Shown here: one piece after another, positions 25,438-34,495 of the stretch
Layout: each line of letters begins with the position of its first letter
Numbering within the stretch: the first letter of the stretch is position 1
Source of the DNA: DASUPK01 sp963736305
GTDB taxonomy: Bacteria > Actinomycetota > Thermoleophilia > Solirubrobacterales > 70-9
Reading direction: 5' to 3'
DNA length: 64,000 nt
NCBI GenBank assembly: GCA_963736305.1
Contig: CAVTOD010000002.1
Location: 1-64,000 of the forward strand
The notes under the pieces: model-generated
The model's database searches: none
What the model was told of the DNA's origin: nothing
Seen by the model: the letters and a program-made list of their open reading frames with translations, nothing else
Translations under genes and position numbers: made by a program

Positions 25438-28400
25438 GTGAGCCCCGGAGCGGTCCATCTGCACGTCCACAGCGAGTACTCGCTGCTCGACGGAGCCTGC
25501 AAGATCGACAAGCTCGCCGCCCGGGCGGCCGACCTCGACATGCCGGCCCTCGGCCTCACCGACCACGGAGTGATGAACGGCTCGGTCGAGCACTACAAGG
25601 CGTGCAAGGCCGCCGGGATCAAGCCGATCATCGGCCTCGAGGCCTACCTGGTCGACGATCGCAAAGCCACGCCGCAGGCGACGCGCTACGAGCGCAACCA
25701 CCTCACCCTGCTTGCCTCCAACGACCAGGGATTCCGGAACCTGGTGAAGCTCAGCTCCGCCGGCTTCCTCGAGGGCTTCTCGCGAGGCAAGGCCAACGTC
25801 GACATGGAGCTCCTATCGGCCCACTCCGAGGGAGTGATCGCTCTCACCGGCTGCCTGCAGTCGCGCTTCTGCCGCCGCATCGTCGAGGACCGCCCCGCCG
25901 ATGCCCGCGCCCACGTCGACGACCTGCTCGGGGCGTTCGGCCCGGACCAAGTCTATTTCGAGGTTCAGCGCAACGGCGTGCCCGAGCAGGACAAGGCGAA
26001 CGAGGGGATCGTCAAGGTGGCTCGCGAGCTCGGCCGCCCGCTCGTCGCCACCGCGGACGTCCACTACCTGCGGCGCGAGGACTACGACAGCCACGCGGCG
26101 CTGCTCTGCGTGCAGACGAAGTCGACGATCGAGCAGCCGAAGCTGCGCTTCGACACGAACGAGTTCTATTTGAAGAGCACCGAGGAGATGTCGGATTCCT
26201 TCTCGGACATGCCGGAGGCGGTCGCCAGCACACTCGAGATCGCCGAGCGGTGCGAGGTCGAGATGCAGCTGGGACAGCTGCTGCTGCCCCGATTCCCGAC
26301 GCCCGAGGGAGTCGAGCCGGGGGAGATGCTCCGCGAGCTGGCGCTGAAGGGCCTGAAACAGCGCTACGGGGACCCGGTCCCGGCTGAAGCGATGCAGCGC
26401 CTGGACTTCGAGCTCGGGGTGATCTCCGAGATGGGATTCGAGTCCTACTTCCTGATCGTCTGGGACTTCGTCACCTACGCAAAGGAGAACGGGATCGCGG
26501 TCGGCCCGGGCCGCGGCTCGGCGGCCGGCTCGATCGTCGCCTACGCCCTCGAGATCACAGACCTCGACCCGCTCGCCAACGGCCTGCTCTTCGAGCGCTT
26601 CCTGAACCCCGGCCGCAAGTCCATGCCGGACATCGACATCGACTTCTCCGTGCGCGGCCGCGAGCGGGTGATCCACTACGTCCAGGACAAGTACGGGCGC
26701 GAGTGCGTCGCCCAGATCATCACCTTCGGCAAGATGGCCCCACGGGCCGCCACCAGGGACGCGGCGCGGGTGCTCGGCTACGACTACGCGATGGGCGACC
26801 GGCTCGCCAAGCAGATCCCCGAGCCGATCATGGGCCGGACGCCGAGCTTCGAGGAGTGTCTGAAGCCGGGCGAGGAGCTCAAGCGCACCTACGACTCCGA
26901 TCCCGACGCCCAGAAGGTCCTCGACACCGCGCAGGGCCTCGAGGGCATCGTCCGCAACCACTCGATTCACGCCGCGGCGGTCGTGATCTCGGACCGGCCG
27001 CTCCAGGAGATCGTCCCGTTGCAGCTCGCCGAGGACCGCGGCGCGGCCGCGAACGGGAACGGCAACGGGAACGGCAACGGCGGCAAGCCGGAGCGCGCCT
27101 ACAAGACGGTCACGCAGTACTCGATGGGGCCGATTGAGGAGATCGGCCTGCTGAAGATGGACTTCCTCGGCCTCCGCAACCTCGACGTGATCGAGGACGC
27201 CGTTGACATCATCGAGCGCTCCGACGGCGAGCGGGTCGACATGAAGGGCCTGCCGCTGGACGACCGCAAGACCTACGAGATGCTCTCCCGCGGCGACGCA
27301 GTCGGCGTCTTCCAGTTCGAGTCGGAGGGTATGCGCGATGCGCTCAAGACGATCCGGCCGACCGAGTTCCAGGACCTGGTCGCGATCGGCGCGCTCTACC
27401 GGCCCGGCGCGATGCGCTTCATCCCCGACTACGCGAAGGGCAAGCGCAACCCCTCATCCGTGCGCTACGCCGACCCGAGGCTGCGGCCGATCACGGAGAC
27501 CACCTATGGCTGCGTGATCTACCAGGAGCAGCTCATGGAGATCGCGAAGCAGATGGCGGGCTTCAGCCCCGCCGAAGCGGACGACCTCCGCAAGGCCGTG
27601 GGCAAGAAGAAGCGCGATCTGATGGCGACCATGAAGGAGAAGTTCCTCGAGGGCATGGCCGCCTCGAACACCGATCCGCGGGTGGCCAAGGACCTCTGGT
27701 CCCTGATGGAGGCTGCGGCCGACTATTCCTTCAATCGCTCACACGCCGCCTGCTACGCCCTGATCTCCTACCGGACGGCGTGGCTGCGCGCCAACTACGC
27801 GGCCGAGTACATGGCGGCGCTGATCTCGACCGTGATGTCTACGAAGGACAAGGTCCCCTTCTTCGTCAACCGCTGCGCCGAGATGGGAATCGAGGTTCTC
27901 CCTCCCGACGTGAACAGCTCCGACCACGGCTTCGTCGTCTCCGGCAACTGCATCCGCTTCGGGCTCGACGCCGTCAAGAACGTCGGCCACATCGCCGTCC
28001 AGGCGATCCTCGACGCGCGTGAGGAGGGCGGCGAGTTCAGCTCGCTCTGGGACTTCTGCGAGCGGGTCGACACGCGCGCGGTGAACAAACGTGCAGTGGA
28101 ATGTCTCGTCAAATGCGGGGCACTCGACTCGACCGGCGCCTCGCGCAAGGGGATGCTGGAGGCGCTGCCGGCGGCCACGGCCTTCGGCCAGAAGGCCCAG
28201 GAGGACTCGCGGCTGGGGCAATCCTCGATCTTCGACCTCGGTGGCGGGGCGGAGGAGACCGGTCCGTCACGCCACCAGCACGCTCCGATCCTGGCCGAGG
28301 AGTTCGACCAGCGCGAGCTGCTCCGCCTCGAGAAGGAGACCCTCGGCACCTTCCTCTCCTCACATCCGCTGGCCGAGGTGAAGGACGCGCTCAGGGCGAG

Positions 28401-28965
28401 GGTCGACTGCTCGCTGTCCAGTCTCGCCGACAAACCCGACGGCTCGTGGGTGACGGTCGGCGGGATCATCACGGAGTTCAAGCGGCACACCTCTAAGAAC
28501 GGCTCCCTGATGTCGTTTGCGACGCTCGACGACATCGAGGGCCAGCTCGAGCTGCTCGTGATGGGCAAGGCCTACGAGGCCTCGAGGGACTTTTTCGCCG
28601 CAGACGCGATCGTCGTCGTCCGGGGGCGCCTCGACCACAAGGGCAGGGGAGAGACCAAGCTGGTCGCACAGGAGGTGGAGCTCTTCCAGCCCACCGAGGA
28701 CGAGGTGGCGAACGCCCGGGCCGCGAGGGACACGGGGCCGCTGAAGGTCGGCATCGACGCTACGGCATTCGGAGCGTCGTTGATCGAGGAGCTGAAGGGG
28801 ATCCTCGAGAACTTCCCCGGGGACTCGGAGGTGATCCTGGTGATGAAGACGCGCGAGGGCCTTCGCGAGCTTCGCTTCGGCCGCGAGTACCAGGTGCGCC
28901 GTTGCGCCGGCCTCGACGCGGAGATCGATGCCCTCCTCGGCACCGGATCCCGGGCCGCTGCATGA
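25438..28965 (+). CDS. dnaE: DNA polymerase III alpha subunit
   Basis: About 1175 residues, normal for DnaE. Order: PHP domain (HLHVHSEYSLLDG ... ALGLTDHGVMNG ... TADVHYLRRED), the pol III core with VGPGRGSAAGSIVAY, catalytic aspartates in MPDIDIDFS, helical thumb, beta-binding region, tandem helix-hairpin-helix and the C-terminal OB fold (GGIITEFKRHTSKNGSLMSFATLDDIEGQLELLVMG). GTG 25438 gives the usual start at the PHP strand; an earlier in-frame start at 25396 is possible. A GN-rich insert (ANGNGNGNGNGGK, nt 27050-27085) interrupts a loop. It replicates the chromosome. Confidence 0.97.
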   Translation: MSPGAVHLHVHSEYSLLDGACKIDKLAARAADLDMPALGLTDHGVMNGSVEHYKACKAAGIKPIIGLEAYLVDDRKATPQATRYERNHLTLLASNDQGFRNLVKLSSAGFLEGFSRGKANVDMELLSAHSEGVIALTGCLQSRFCRRIVEDRPADARAHVDDLLGAFGPDQVYFEVQRNGVPEQDKANEGIVKVARELGRPLVATADVHYLRREDYDSHAALLCVQTKSTIEQPKLRFDTNEFYLKSTEEMSDSFSDMPEAVASTLEIAERCEVEMQLGQLLLPRFPTPEGVEPGEMLRELALKGLKQRYGDPVPAEAMQRLDFELGVISEMGFESYFLIVWDFVTYAKENGIAVGPGRGSAAGSIVAYALEITDLDPLANGLLFERFLNPGRKSMPDIDIDFSVRGRERVIHYVQDKYGRECVAQIITFGKMAPRAATRDAARVLGYDYAMGDRLAKQIPEPIMGRTPSFEECLKPGEELKRTYDSDPDAQKVLDTAQGLEGIVRNHSIHAAAVVISDRPLQEIVPLQLAEDRGAAANGNGNGNGNGGKPERAYKTVTQYSMGPIEEIGLLKMDFLGLRNLDVIEDAVDIIERSDGERVDMKGLPLDDRKTYEMLSRGDAVGVFQFESEGMRDALKTIRPTEFQDLVAIGALYRPGAMRFIPDYAKGKRNPSSVRYADPRLRPITETTYGCVIYQEQLMEIAKQMAGFSPAEADDLRKAVGKKKRDLMATMKEKFLEGMAASNTDPRVAKDLWSLMEAAADYSFNRSHAACYALISYRTAWLRANYAAEYMAALISTVMSTKDKVPFFVNRCAEMGIEVLPPDVNSSDHGFVVSGNCIRFGLDAVKNVGHIAVQAILDAREEGGEFSSLWDFCERVDTRAVNKRAVECLVKCGALDSTGASRKGMLEALPAATAFGQKAQEDSRLGQSSIFDLGGGAEETGPSRHQHAPILAEEFDQRELLRLEKETLGTFLSSHPLAEVKDALRARVDCSLSSLADKPDGSWVTVGGIITEFKRHTSKNGSLMSFATLDDIEGQLELLVMGKAYEASRDFFAADAIVVVRGRLDHKGRGETKLVAQEVELFQPTEDEVANARAARDTGPLKVGIDATAFGASLIEELKGILENFPGDSEVILVMKTREGLRELRFGREYQVRRCAGLDAEIDALLGTGSRAAA

Positions 28966-29056
28966 CTCGCCAGTCAACCGGCGGTTAGCAGACTTGGCCC
29001 CCATCGCGCAAGTCCTTCCTCAGTCCAGGCATCCCCAAGACGCCTGCGGCTCGTCC

Positions 29057-29062
29057 TAGACT
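29057..29062 (+). promoter_or_regulatory. -10-like element, leaderless geometry
   Basis: TAGACT lies 8 nt before GTG 29071 and no Shine-Dalgarno sequence intervenes. Confidence 0.4.
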
Positions 29063-29070
29063 GAACGCCA

Positions 29071-29475
29071 GTGCCCAGGCAGACCCAGACCCAGAAGAAG
29101 AGCGCCGGCGAGTGCCGCCAGTGCCGCACCTTCTGCGACAAGCTCGTCAACCCGGCGGGCTGCCTCGAGATGGGGTGCAAGTACCTCTACACCTACGAGG
29201 ACGCGCGCACCGGCGGTCGCTTCATGGGCTGCATGAACAAGGTCTTCAGCGCGGAGATCGACTTCGACCTCTTCCTGCTCGCCGAGCGCGCCCGCGAGGG
29301 CTTCGGCGGCATCAAGATGACCGGCTCCCCGCTCCCTCACTGCCAGTTCAGCGTCGAGCGGGCCTACGAGGGAGACGGCCCGGGTCACGAGTGCGTCAAC
29401 CGCCGCTTCTTCGATGCCCCGGACGACACGCTGGAGTCGATCCGGGCGTTCGACCTCCGCAACTCGATCAGCTGA
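29071..29475 (+). CDS. Cysteine-rich small protein
   Basis: 134 residues with eight cysteines. The first five are spaced CRQCRTFC ... GCLEMGC (C-x2-C-x3-C-x8-C-x4-C), then single cysteines in GCMN, PHCQF and HECVN, with histidines near the last two. This suggests one or two zinc or iron-sulfur sites. The conserved-looking region YLYTYEDARTGGRFMGCMNKVF resembles no family I can name. It has a leaderless-type start and is followed after 7 nt by the lytic transglycosylase gene, possibly in the same transcript. Confidence 0.6.
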   Translation: MPRQTQTQKKSAGECRQCRTFCDKLVNPAGCLEMGCKYLYTYEDARTGGRFMGCMNKVFSAEIDFDLFLLAERAREGFGGIKMTGSPLPHCQFSVERAYEGDGPGHECVNRRFFDAPDDTLESIRAFDLRNSIS

Positions 29476-29482
29476 GGCGTCG

Positions 29483-30256
29483 ATGGGCCGGGGGGCGGCC
29501 AGAGCAATCGCCTGCGTCGCGATCGGCGCGGTCGTCGGAATCGCCGGGTGCGGCGGGGCGTCCGCCGCGTCGCCCCAGGTCGTCGCCGACAGGCTGAACC
29601 AGAACGTCGCCGACCTGCGGACCGCGATCGACAACTGGCGGGCCGGGGGTGACCCGCCCTCGACCCAGCCCCCCGACGACGTAGTGGCACAGGCGGAGGC
29701 GCTCCAGGCGGACGCCCGCTACCTCGGCGACCACGTCAACCTGACCCGGCATGTGCTGCCCCTGCTGTCCGCCCCGCTCGCCGCCCAGGTGCAGCGACTC
29801 ACCACGGCCCACCGGGACCTGTTGCGGCTCTCGCGCGGCGCCGGACACCGGAAGCTCCGGGTGGGGCTGCCGCCGCCGCTGTCCGACCTGGTCGGCTTCT
29901 ACCGCGGGGCGGAGAGCCGCTACGGCATCGCTTGGAACTACCTGGCGGCGATCCACTTCGTGGAAACGAAGTTCGGCCGGGTGAAGAGCGACAGCGTCGC
30001 CGGCGCCAAGGGCCCGATGCAGTTCATCCCCACGACCTGGGCCATCTACGGCCACGGCGGGGACATCCACGACCCGCACGACGCGATCCTCGCCGCCGCT
30101 CGGCTGCTGCACGCGAACGGCGCGCCGCCGGGTTACGCCCGGGCGCTGCGCGCCTACAACGACTCCGGCCTCTACGTCGACGCGGTCACCCGCTACGCCC
30201 GCGAGATGGCCGCGAACCCCTACGGGATCTACTACCTCTACTGCTGGACGCCGTAG
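29483..30256 (+). CDS. Lytic murein transglycosylase lipoprotein
   Basis: About 257 residues. Lipobox GIAGC after the signal helix (ARAIACVAIGAVVGIAGC) predicts lipid attachment. A helical spacer (residues 35-130) leads to the SLT domain: FVETKFGRV with the catalytic glutamate, AGAKGPMQFIPTTW, and the later LRAYNDSGLYVDAV. It should cut the glycan strands of peptidoglycan from outside the membrane. ATG 29483 is chosen; the frame opens earlier inside the Cys-rich gene. Confidence 0.88.
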   Translation: MGRGAARAIACVAIGAVVGIAGCGGASAASPQVVADRLNQNVADLRTAIDNWRAGGDPPSTQPPDDVVAQAEALQADARYLGDHVNLTRHVLPLLSAPLAAQVQRLTTAHRDLLRLSRGAGHRKLRVGLPPPLSDLVGFYRGAESRYGIAWNYLAAIHFVETKFGRVKSDSVAGAKGPMQFIPTTWAIYGHGGDIHDPHDAILAAARLLHANGAPPGYARALRAYNDSGLYVDAVTRYAREMAANPYGIYYLYCWTP

Positions 30257-30319
30257 GGCAAACCGCATCGTCCCCCTCTCCGTATGTAGGGGTTGACACG
30301 GAGGAGAAGGGGAGCACGG

Positions 30320-31501
30320 ATGCCGATTGAAGCTGCGAAGCGCCGCCACGGCCGGCGGATGCGATTGGCCGCCACCGGCCTGGCGACTGGGATGGTCCTG
30401 CTGGCCACGACCACGGCGGCCCGTGCGGCGGACCGGATCTACTGGGCGAACGAGGGCTCGAGCAACAACATCTCCTTCGCGAACCTCGACGGGAGCGGCG
30501 GAGGAGGAGATCTCGATCTCACCGGCGCCACCGAGACGAACGCCTCCGGGTTGGCCCTCTACCCGGCCGGCGGCAAGATCTTCTGGGGGAATCCCGGCTT
30601 CGTCATCTCGTTCGCCAACCTCGACGGAACCGGTGGAGGCGGAGACCTGAATCTCGGCGGAAACGTCGCCAGCAGCGCCCAGAGCGTCGCGTCGGATCCC
30701 GGCTCCGGTCGCCTCTACTGGTCCAACTCGTTCATGAGCCAGGGGATCTTCTTCGCCCGGCTCGACAACACCGGCGGCGGAGGCCAGGTGAACACGACGG
30801 GTGCGACCGTCGCCTTTCGCCGGCAAGATCTACTGGGCCAGCGTGATCGCGGGAAAGATCTCGTTCGCGCGTCTCGACAACAGCGGCGGCGGCGATCTCG
30901 GAACCACCGGTGCGACGACCAATTTCCCCAACTATCCGTGATCCTGAAGGGCCCGACGGGCACGGCGGCTCCGGAGATCACCCGCACCGGAGGCGCGCTG
31001 AGCTGCTCCCGGGGCGGCTGGTCCGCCGACCAGGTGGAGTCCTTTCTCTAACGCGCTCCCAGCGCCTTCGCCGATCAGTGGAGCCAGGACGGCACGGACA
31101 TACCGGGTGCGACGGGAACCACGTTTACGCCAACGGCGGCGGGCCACTTCCGGTGCGCGGTGACGGCTTCGAACCCGGCAGGATCGGCCTCGCAGTCAAG
31201 CCGTCCGTTTGCCGCCTTCCGCATCGGACAGGCGCGGCGCAACGCCCGGAGGGGGACGGCGAGGCTGCCGGTCACGGTCCCCGATCCTGGGACGCTCACA
31301 CTCACCGGCGCGGGCGCGCGTACCTCCATCGTGAACCCGGCCTCCGCGGGCGCGGCGACGCTGGTGATCAAGGCCCGGGGCCGAAAGAGGCGCAAGCTGA
31401 ACCGGAAGGGCCGGGCGACGCTGACGCTCTCGGTGGCCTACGCCCCGAACGGCCTGTCGCCGAGCAGCGAGACGATCGCGGTCCGCCTGCGAAAGCGCTG
31501 A
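30320..31501 (+). pseudogene. Decayed secreted YWTD-repeat protein
   Basis: Starts with a signal peptide, then LDL-receptor YWTD-like repeats (RIYWANEGSSNNISFANLDGSG; KIFWGN ... ISFANLDGTG; RLYWSN ... FFARLDNTG). A fourth repeat (GKIYWASVIAGKISFARLDNSG) lies in another frame between about 30813 and 30938. Then the first frame resumes with an Ig-like segment (GALSCSRGGWSAD) but meets an in-frame TAA at 31049-31051. After it the same frame continues for 150 codons (QWSQDGTDIPGATGTTFTP ... VRLRKR). So two compensating frame changes and one nonsense codon break a surface protein of about 390 residues. Only the first 164 residues or so keep their natural reading. Confidence 0.75.
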
Positions 31502-31507
31502 CCCGGC

Positions 31508-31942
31508 TCAGCCGAGCAGCTCCACGAGCCGGTCGAAGCTGTCCCGCCAACCGCCCTCGTGGAGCGCGCGTCTCTCCTCGGTCGTGAACTCCCCCTGGAC
31601 GAGCTCCACCTGGGTCCGATCGTCCCGCTCCCGCAGGGACAGGGTGACCACCGTCTCGCGGTCGTCGGGGGCCGGAGGATCCCAGCGGAACGTGTAGACG
31701 AGGCGGCTCGGGCGCTCGACCTGAAGGAATTCCCCCGAGAGCTGGAACGCCTCGCCGTCCGGGGGCTGCATGTCGATCACGTAGCTCCCTCCCGGACGTG
31801 GATCGATGTCCACGCGCGGGGTCGTGAATCCCCGCGGGCCCCACCAGCGGGCGAGCTCGTGCCCGTCCGTCATCGCCCTGAAGACCTCGGCCGGGGCTGC
31901 GGGGAGCAGCCGTCTCATGCGCAGATGGGGTCTCAAGTACAT
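31508..31942 (-). CDS. SRPBCC/AHSA1 family protein
   Basis: 144 residues with the START-like fold of the AHSA1/YndB group: RMRRLLPAAPAEVFRAMTDGHELARWWGPRGFTTPRV, then SYVIDMQPPDG ... FQLSGEFLQVERPSRLVYTFRWDPP and the C-terminal helix GGWRDSFDRLVELLG. These bind lipid or small hydrophobic ligands; the ligand is unknown. Its start overlaps the RodZ-like gene stop by 10 nt, so the two are translated together. It converges on the decayed YWTD gene with 6 bp between. Confidence 0.85.
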   Translation of the reverse strand: MYLRPHLRMRRLLPAAPAEVFRAMTDGHELARWWGPRGFTTPRVDIDPRPGGSYVIDMQPPDGEAFQLSGEFLQVERPSRLVYTFRWDPPAPDDRETVVTLSLRERDDRTQVELVQGEFTTEERRALHEGGWRDSFDRLVELLG

Positions 31943-32685
31943 GTCGGCTCCGATGCGGAATCGAGCCTATGGACCCCGCCGGTGGTGATTCGGTATCCGA
32001 GCGGCTCCGCCAGCGGCGGGACCTTGGCGGGCTCGCCGTCGACGGTCATGTCGACCGCGCCGTTGCCGAAGGTCACGTCGAAGCTGGGACCCTCGAATGG
32101 GCCCCGCGCCTCGCCGGATGGGAGGGTCTCGGCCACGAGATTGCGGCCGTCCGCGCCGACGAGGCAGACCCAGACATCGGCGGTCGCACGCAGCTCGACG
32201 GAGACCTGGGAGCTCGAGGGCGAGGTGGCGGTGGCCGTCGAGGTCTGCGCCCGCTGCCCGGCACGGTGGTTGGCCGACTTGCCCTCACCGCCCCCGGAGC
32301 TCCCCAATGAGCCGACGATCGCGAGTCCCAGGAGAACGACCGCCGCGAGCCCGGCGACGAGGAGCAGGGCCGGCTTACGCGGCCGCCTGCGTGGCCCGAT
32401 GCCACCCCGGCGGATCGTGCCCGGGCGAATCGGCTCCGGGCGGTCGGCTCCCTCGGCCAGGCTCTCGCACTCCGCGAGGAGAGGTCCCTCGTCGAGGCCC
32501 AGGAACCGCGCGTATGTGGCCAGGAAGCTGCGGGCGTACACGGGAGCGGGCAGCTCTTCCCAGCGGTCCTCCTCCATGGCGCGGAGGAACTTCACGCGAA
32601 TCTTCGTGACCCGCTCCGCCTCGTTGAGATCGAGTCCCCGCCGGGTACGTGCTTCCTGCAAGATCTGGCCGACCGTCTGGTTCAT
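31933..32685 (-). CDS. RodZ-like helix-turn-helix membrane protein
   Basis: 250 residues. N-terminal HTH_25 (TVGQILQEARTRRGLDLNEAERVTKIRVKFLRAMEEDRW), the conserved PAPVYARSFLATYARFLGLD, a basic stretch before one membrane helix (ALLLVAGLAAVVLLGLAIVGSL), an S/T linker and an outside DUF4115 domain (VSVELRATADVWVCLVGADGRNL). RodZ links MreB and the wall machinery in rods. mreB is not in the window, so its role in a cell of unknown shape is uncertain. First gene of a pair with the AHSA1 gene. Confidence 0.82.
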   Translation of the reverse strand: MNQTVGQILQEARTRRGLDLNEAERVTKIRVKFLRAMEEDRWEELPAPVYARSFLATYARFLGLDEGPLLAECESLAEGADRPEPIRPGTIRRGGIGPRRRPRKPALLLVAGLAAVVLLGLAIVGSLGSSGGGEGKSANHRAGQRAQTSTATATSPSSSQVSVELRATADVWVCLVGADGRNLVAETLPSGEARGPFEGPSFDVTFGNGAVDMTVDGEPAKVPPLAEPLGYRITTGGVHRLDSASEPTCT

Positions 32686-32738
32686 TTCCGGTCAATTGTC
32701 GCGCCGCGAGGCGCCGATTGCCAGCCTACGGGCGAGCC

Positions 32739-33071
32739 CTACGGCGCTTCCGCGGCCAGCGCGAAGGGGCTGCCCTCGGAGTCGCGGCAGACCGCCCAGC
32801 GCTCACCGGGATGGATCACCGAGCCGCCGAGGTCCTCGACGCGCTTAAGCGTCGCCGCCAGATCGCCGACCGTGAAATAGGGCAGTGAGGCGGTGTCGCC
32901 GGGGCCGGGGCCACGCGCGTGCACCCCGAGGCGAAGCTCCGGATCGCCGGTCTCCCAGCCCTGGCCGGCCTCGCTCGGCCTCGGCTCGAGCGCCGCGCCG
33001 AGCACGCCGTTCCAGAAGCGCAGCGCGCGCTCGGTGTCGTCGGCCGGGAATTCGATCAGCGGAGCGGTCAT
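32739..33071 (-). CDS. VOC (glyoxalase/dioxygenase) superfamily protein
   Basis: 110 residues, a half-size VOC fold. It has the start PLIEFPADDTERALRFWNGVLGA, then LRLGVHARG and PYFTVGDLAATLKRVEDLGGSVIHPGERWAVCRDSEGSPFALA, the usual pattern of strands and the GGxVxxP loop. Metal ligands cannot be fixed from one chain. Function unknown. Its ATG overlaps the stop of the upstream wHTH gene by 4 nt. Confidence 0.75.
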   Translation of the reverse strand: MTAPLIEFPADDTERALRFWNGVLGAALEPRPSEAGQGWETGDPELRLGVHARGPGPGDTASLPYFTVGDLAATLKRVEDLGGSVIHPGERWAVCRDSEGSPFALAAEAP

Positions 33072-33634
33072 CTCGACTCAAGATAGGCCCTGCCGCGCGG
33101 CGAGAGCCTGTAGCCCACCGGCAGGCTCTCGGTCAGGCCGAGCTCCTTGAGCTTACGCACGTCGCGCTTGAAGGGCAGCTTCTCCATCCCGAGGGACGCG
33201 GCCAGGTCCGCCGCCAGCGTCTCGGGATGCTCCGCGATCAGCTCCAGCGCCCGGCGCGTCCACGGCCGGCCGCGTCCCTGATCCATGCGGGCAAGGCGGG
33301 AATCGATCTTCGCTTGCTCGGATTTCGAGATCGAGGCGCTCTCGCGCAGTGCAATCCGCGGGTCATCGCCAACTCGGCGGAATTCGATCCGGTAGAGGCG
33401 GCCCTCCGGACGCAGGCTGTTGAGGAGCTCGGTCCGGGAGTGGAAGCCGGCGCGGCGGGCATCCTCAGCGCTGATCCTGCGCTGGCTGGTCGGATCGACG
33501 GCGTCGATCGCCAGAACACCGGCGCGGCTCCGCAGGGTGCCGCCGGCCTTCACGGTGGGCTTCTTCCAGCGCCGAAACGCGAGGTCGATCTCGCCGGCGG
33601 CGATTCCATCGAGGGCGCGCCGGTTGAAGAGCAA
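33068..33634 (-). CDS. ASCH-like domain plus winged-helix protein
   Basis: 188 residues. The first 60 (FNRRALDGIAAGEIDLAFRRWKKPTVKAGGTLRS) resemble an ASCH/PUA-like RNA-binding domain; the C-terminal 90 (GRGRPWTRRALELIAEHPETLAADLAASLGMEKLPFKRDVRKLKELGL) form a winged helix. The fusion suggests RNA- or DNA-binding regulation. It starts with TTG directly after the endonuclease IV stop and overlaps the VOC gene, so all three form a run. Confidence 0.6.
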   Translation of the reverse strand: MLFNRRALDGIAAGEIDLAFRRWKKPTVKAGGTLRSRAGVLAIDAVDPTSQRRISAEDARRAGFHSRTELLNSLRPEGRLYRIEFRRVGDDPRIALRESASISKSEQAKIDSRLARMDQGRGRPWTRRALELIAEHPETLAADLAASLGMEKLPFKRDVRKLKELGLTESLPVGYRLSPRGRAYLESR

Positions 33635-34495
33635 TCAGCGCCGCTTCCGGGTGGCGTCGCGGTGCAGCCGCCTCGCGATCTGCATGTCCTTGCGAACCAC
33701 CGCCTTGCCGTCGATTCCCGGGCCCTCTAGCACGGCGGGGAGCCCCTGCAGGCGTGGCTCGCCGAGGAAGGCGCGCATCCCCGCTCGGCCGATCTCTCCA
33801 TTGGGGATCGGGGCGTGGCGGTCGCGATTCGAGCCCCGTGCGTCGCGCGAATCGTTGACGTGGAGGAGCTTGAGCTGTTCGAGTCCGATCTTCGAGTCGA
33901 TCTCGTCGACCAGCTCCTTCATCCCCTCGGGCGTGCGAACGTCGTAGCCAGTTGCGTGCAGGTGGCAGGAGTCGATGCACAACCCGAGGCGCCTTGGGCC
34001 TCCGGTCTTGTCGATCAGCTCGGCCGTTTCGTCGAAGTCCAATCCGAGAAGTTGCGGGGACCCCGCCGTGTTCTCGTAGAGGATCGAGCACCGATCGGTC
34101 TCGGCCAGTGCCTCCTTGATCAGCTTCACGGCGCGCTTGCGGGCGTTCGTGCGGGTGTCGTTCTTCAGGGCCCCGGGGTGGATGACGACCCCCATGGCCC
34201 CGATAGCGTCACCGACACGAAGCGCGTGCGTGAGGGACTCGAGCGACTTCCTGCGCATCTCCTTGTCGTTGGTCGCCGGGTTGATCAGGTAGATCGCGTG
34301 GATCGCCACGACCTCCACGCGTGACGCCTTCATCGCCTTCCGGAAAGCCGCGAAGTCGCCGTCCGAGTAGCGGGTCGGCCTCCACATCCGCGGGGACTGG
34401 TTGAAGATCTGGATCGAGTCGCAGCCGATCTCCTCGGCCCGCTCGATTGCCTTGGGTAGGCCACCCCCTGTGGAAACATGGGCGCCGATCAGCAT
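33635..34495 (-). CDS. nfo: Endonuclease IV (AP endonuclease)
   Basis: About 286 residues. AP endonuclease family 2 marks: MLIGAHVSTGGG at the start, VVIHPGA, the metal ligands in ILYENTAG, LGLCIDSCHLHATGYDV and LLHVNDSRDARGSNRDRH, and the C-terminal GLPAVLEGP. It nicks DNA at abasic sites. The ATG of this gene (34495-34493) and that of gltX (34494-34496) overlap head to head in one CATG, so each promoter must lie inside the other gene. Confidence 0.92.
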   Translation of the reverse strand: MLIGAHVSTGGGLPKAIERAEEIGCDSIQIFNQSPRMWRPTRYSDGDFAAFRKAMKASRVEVVAIHAIYLINPATNDKEMRRKSLESLTHALRVGDAIGAMGVVIHPGALKNDTRTNARKRAVKLIKEALAETDRCSILYENTAGSPQLLGLDFDETAELIDKTGGPRRLGLCIDSCHLHATGYDVRTPEGMKELVDEIDSKIGLEQLKLLHVNDSRDARGSNRDRHAPIPNGEIGRAGMRAFLGEPRLQGLPAVLEGPGIDGKAVVRKDMQIARRLHRDATRKRR

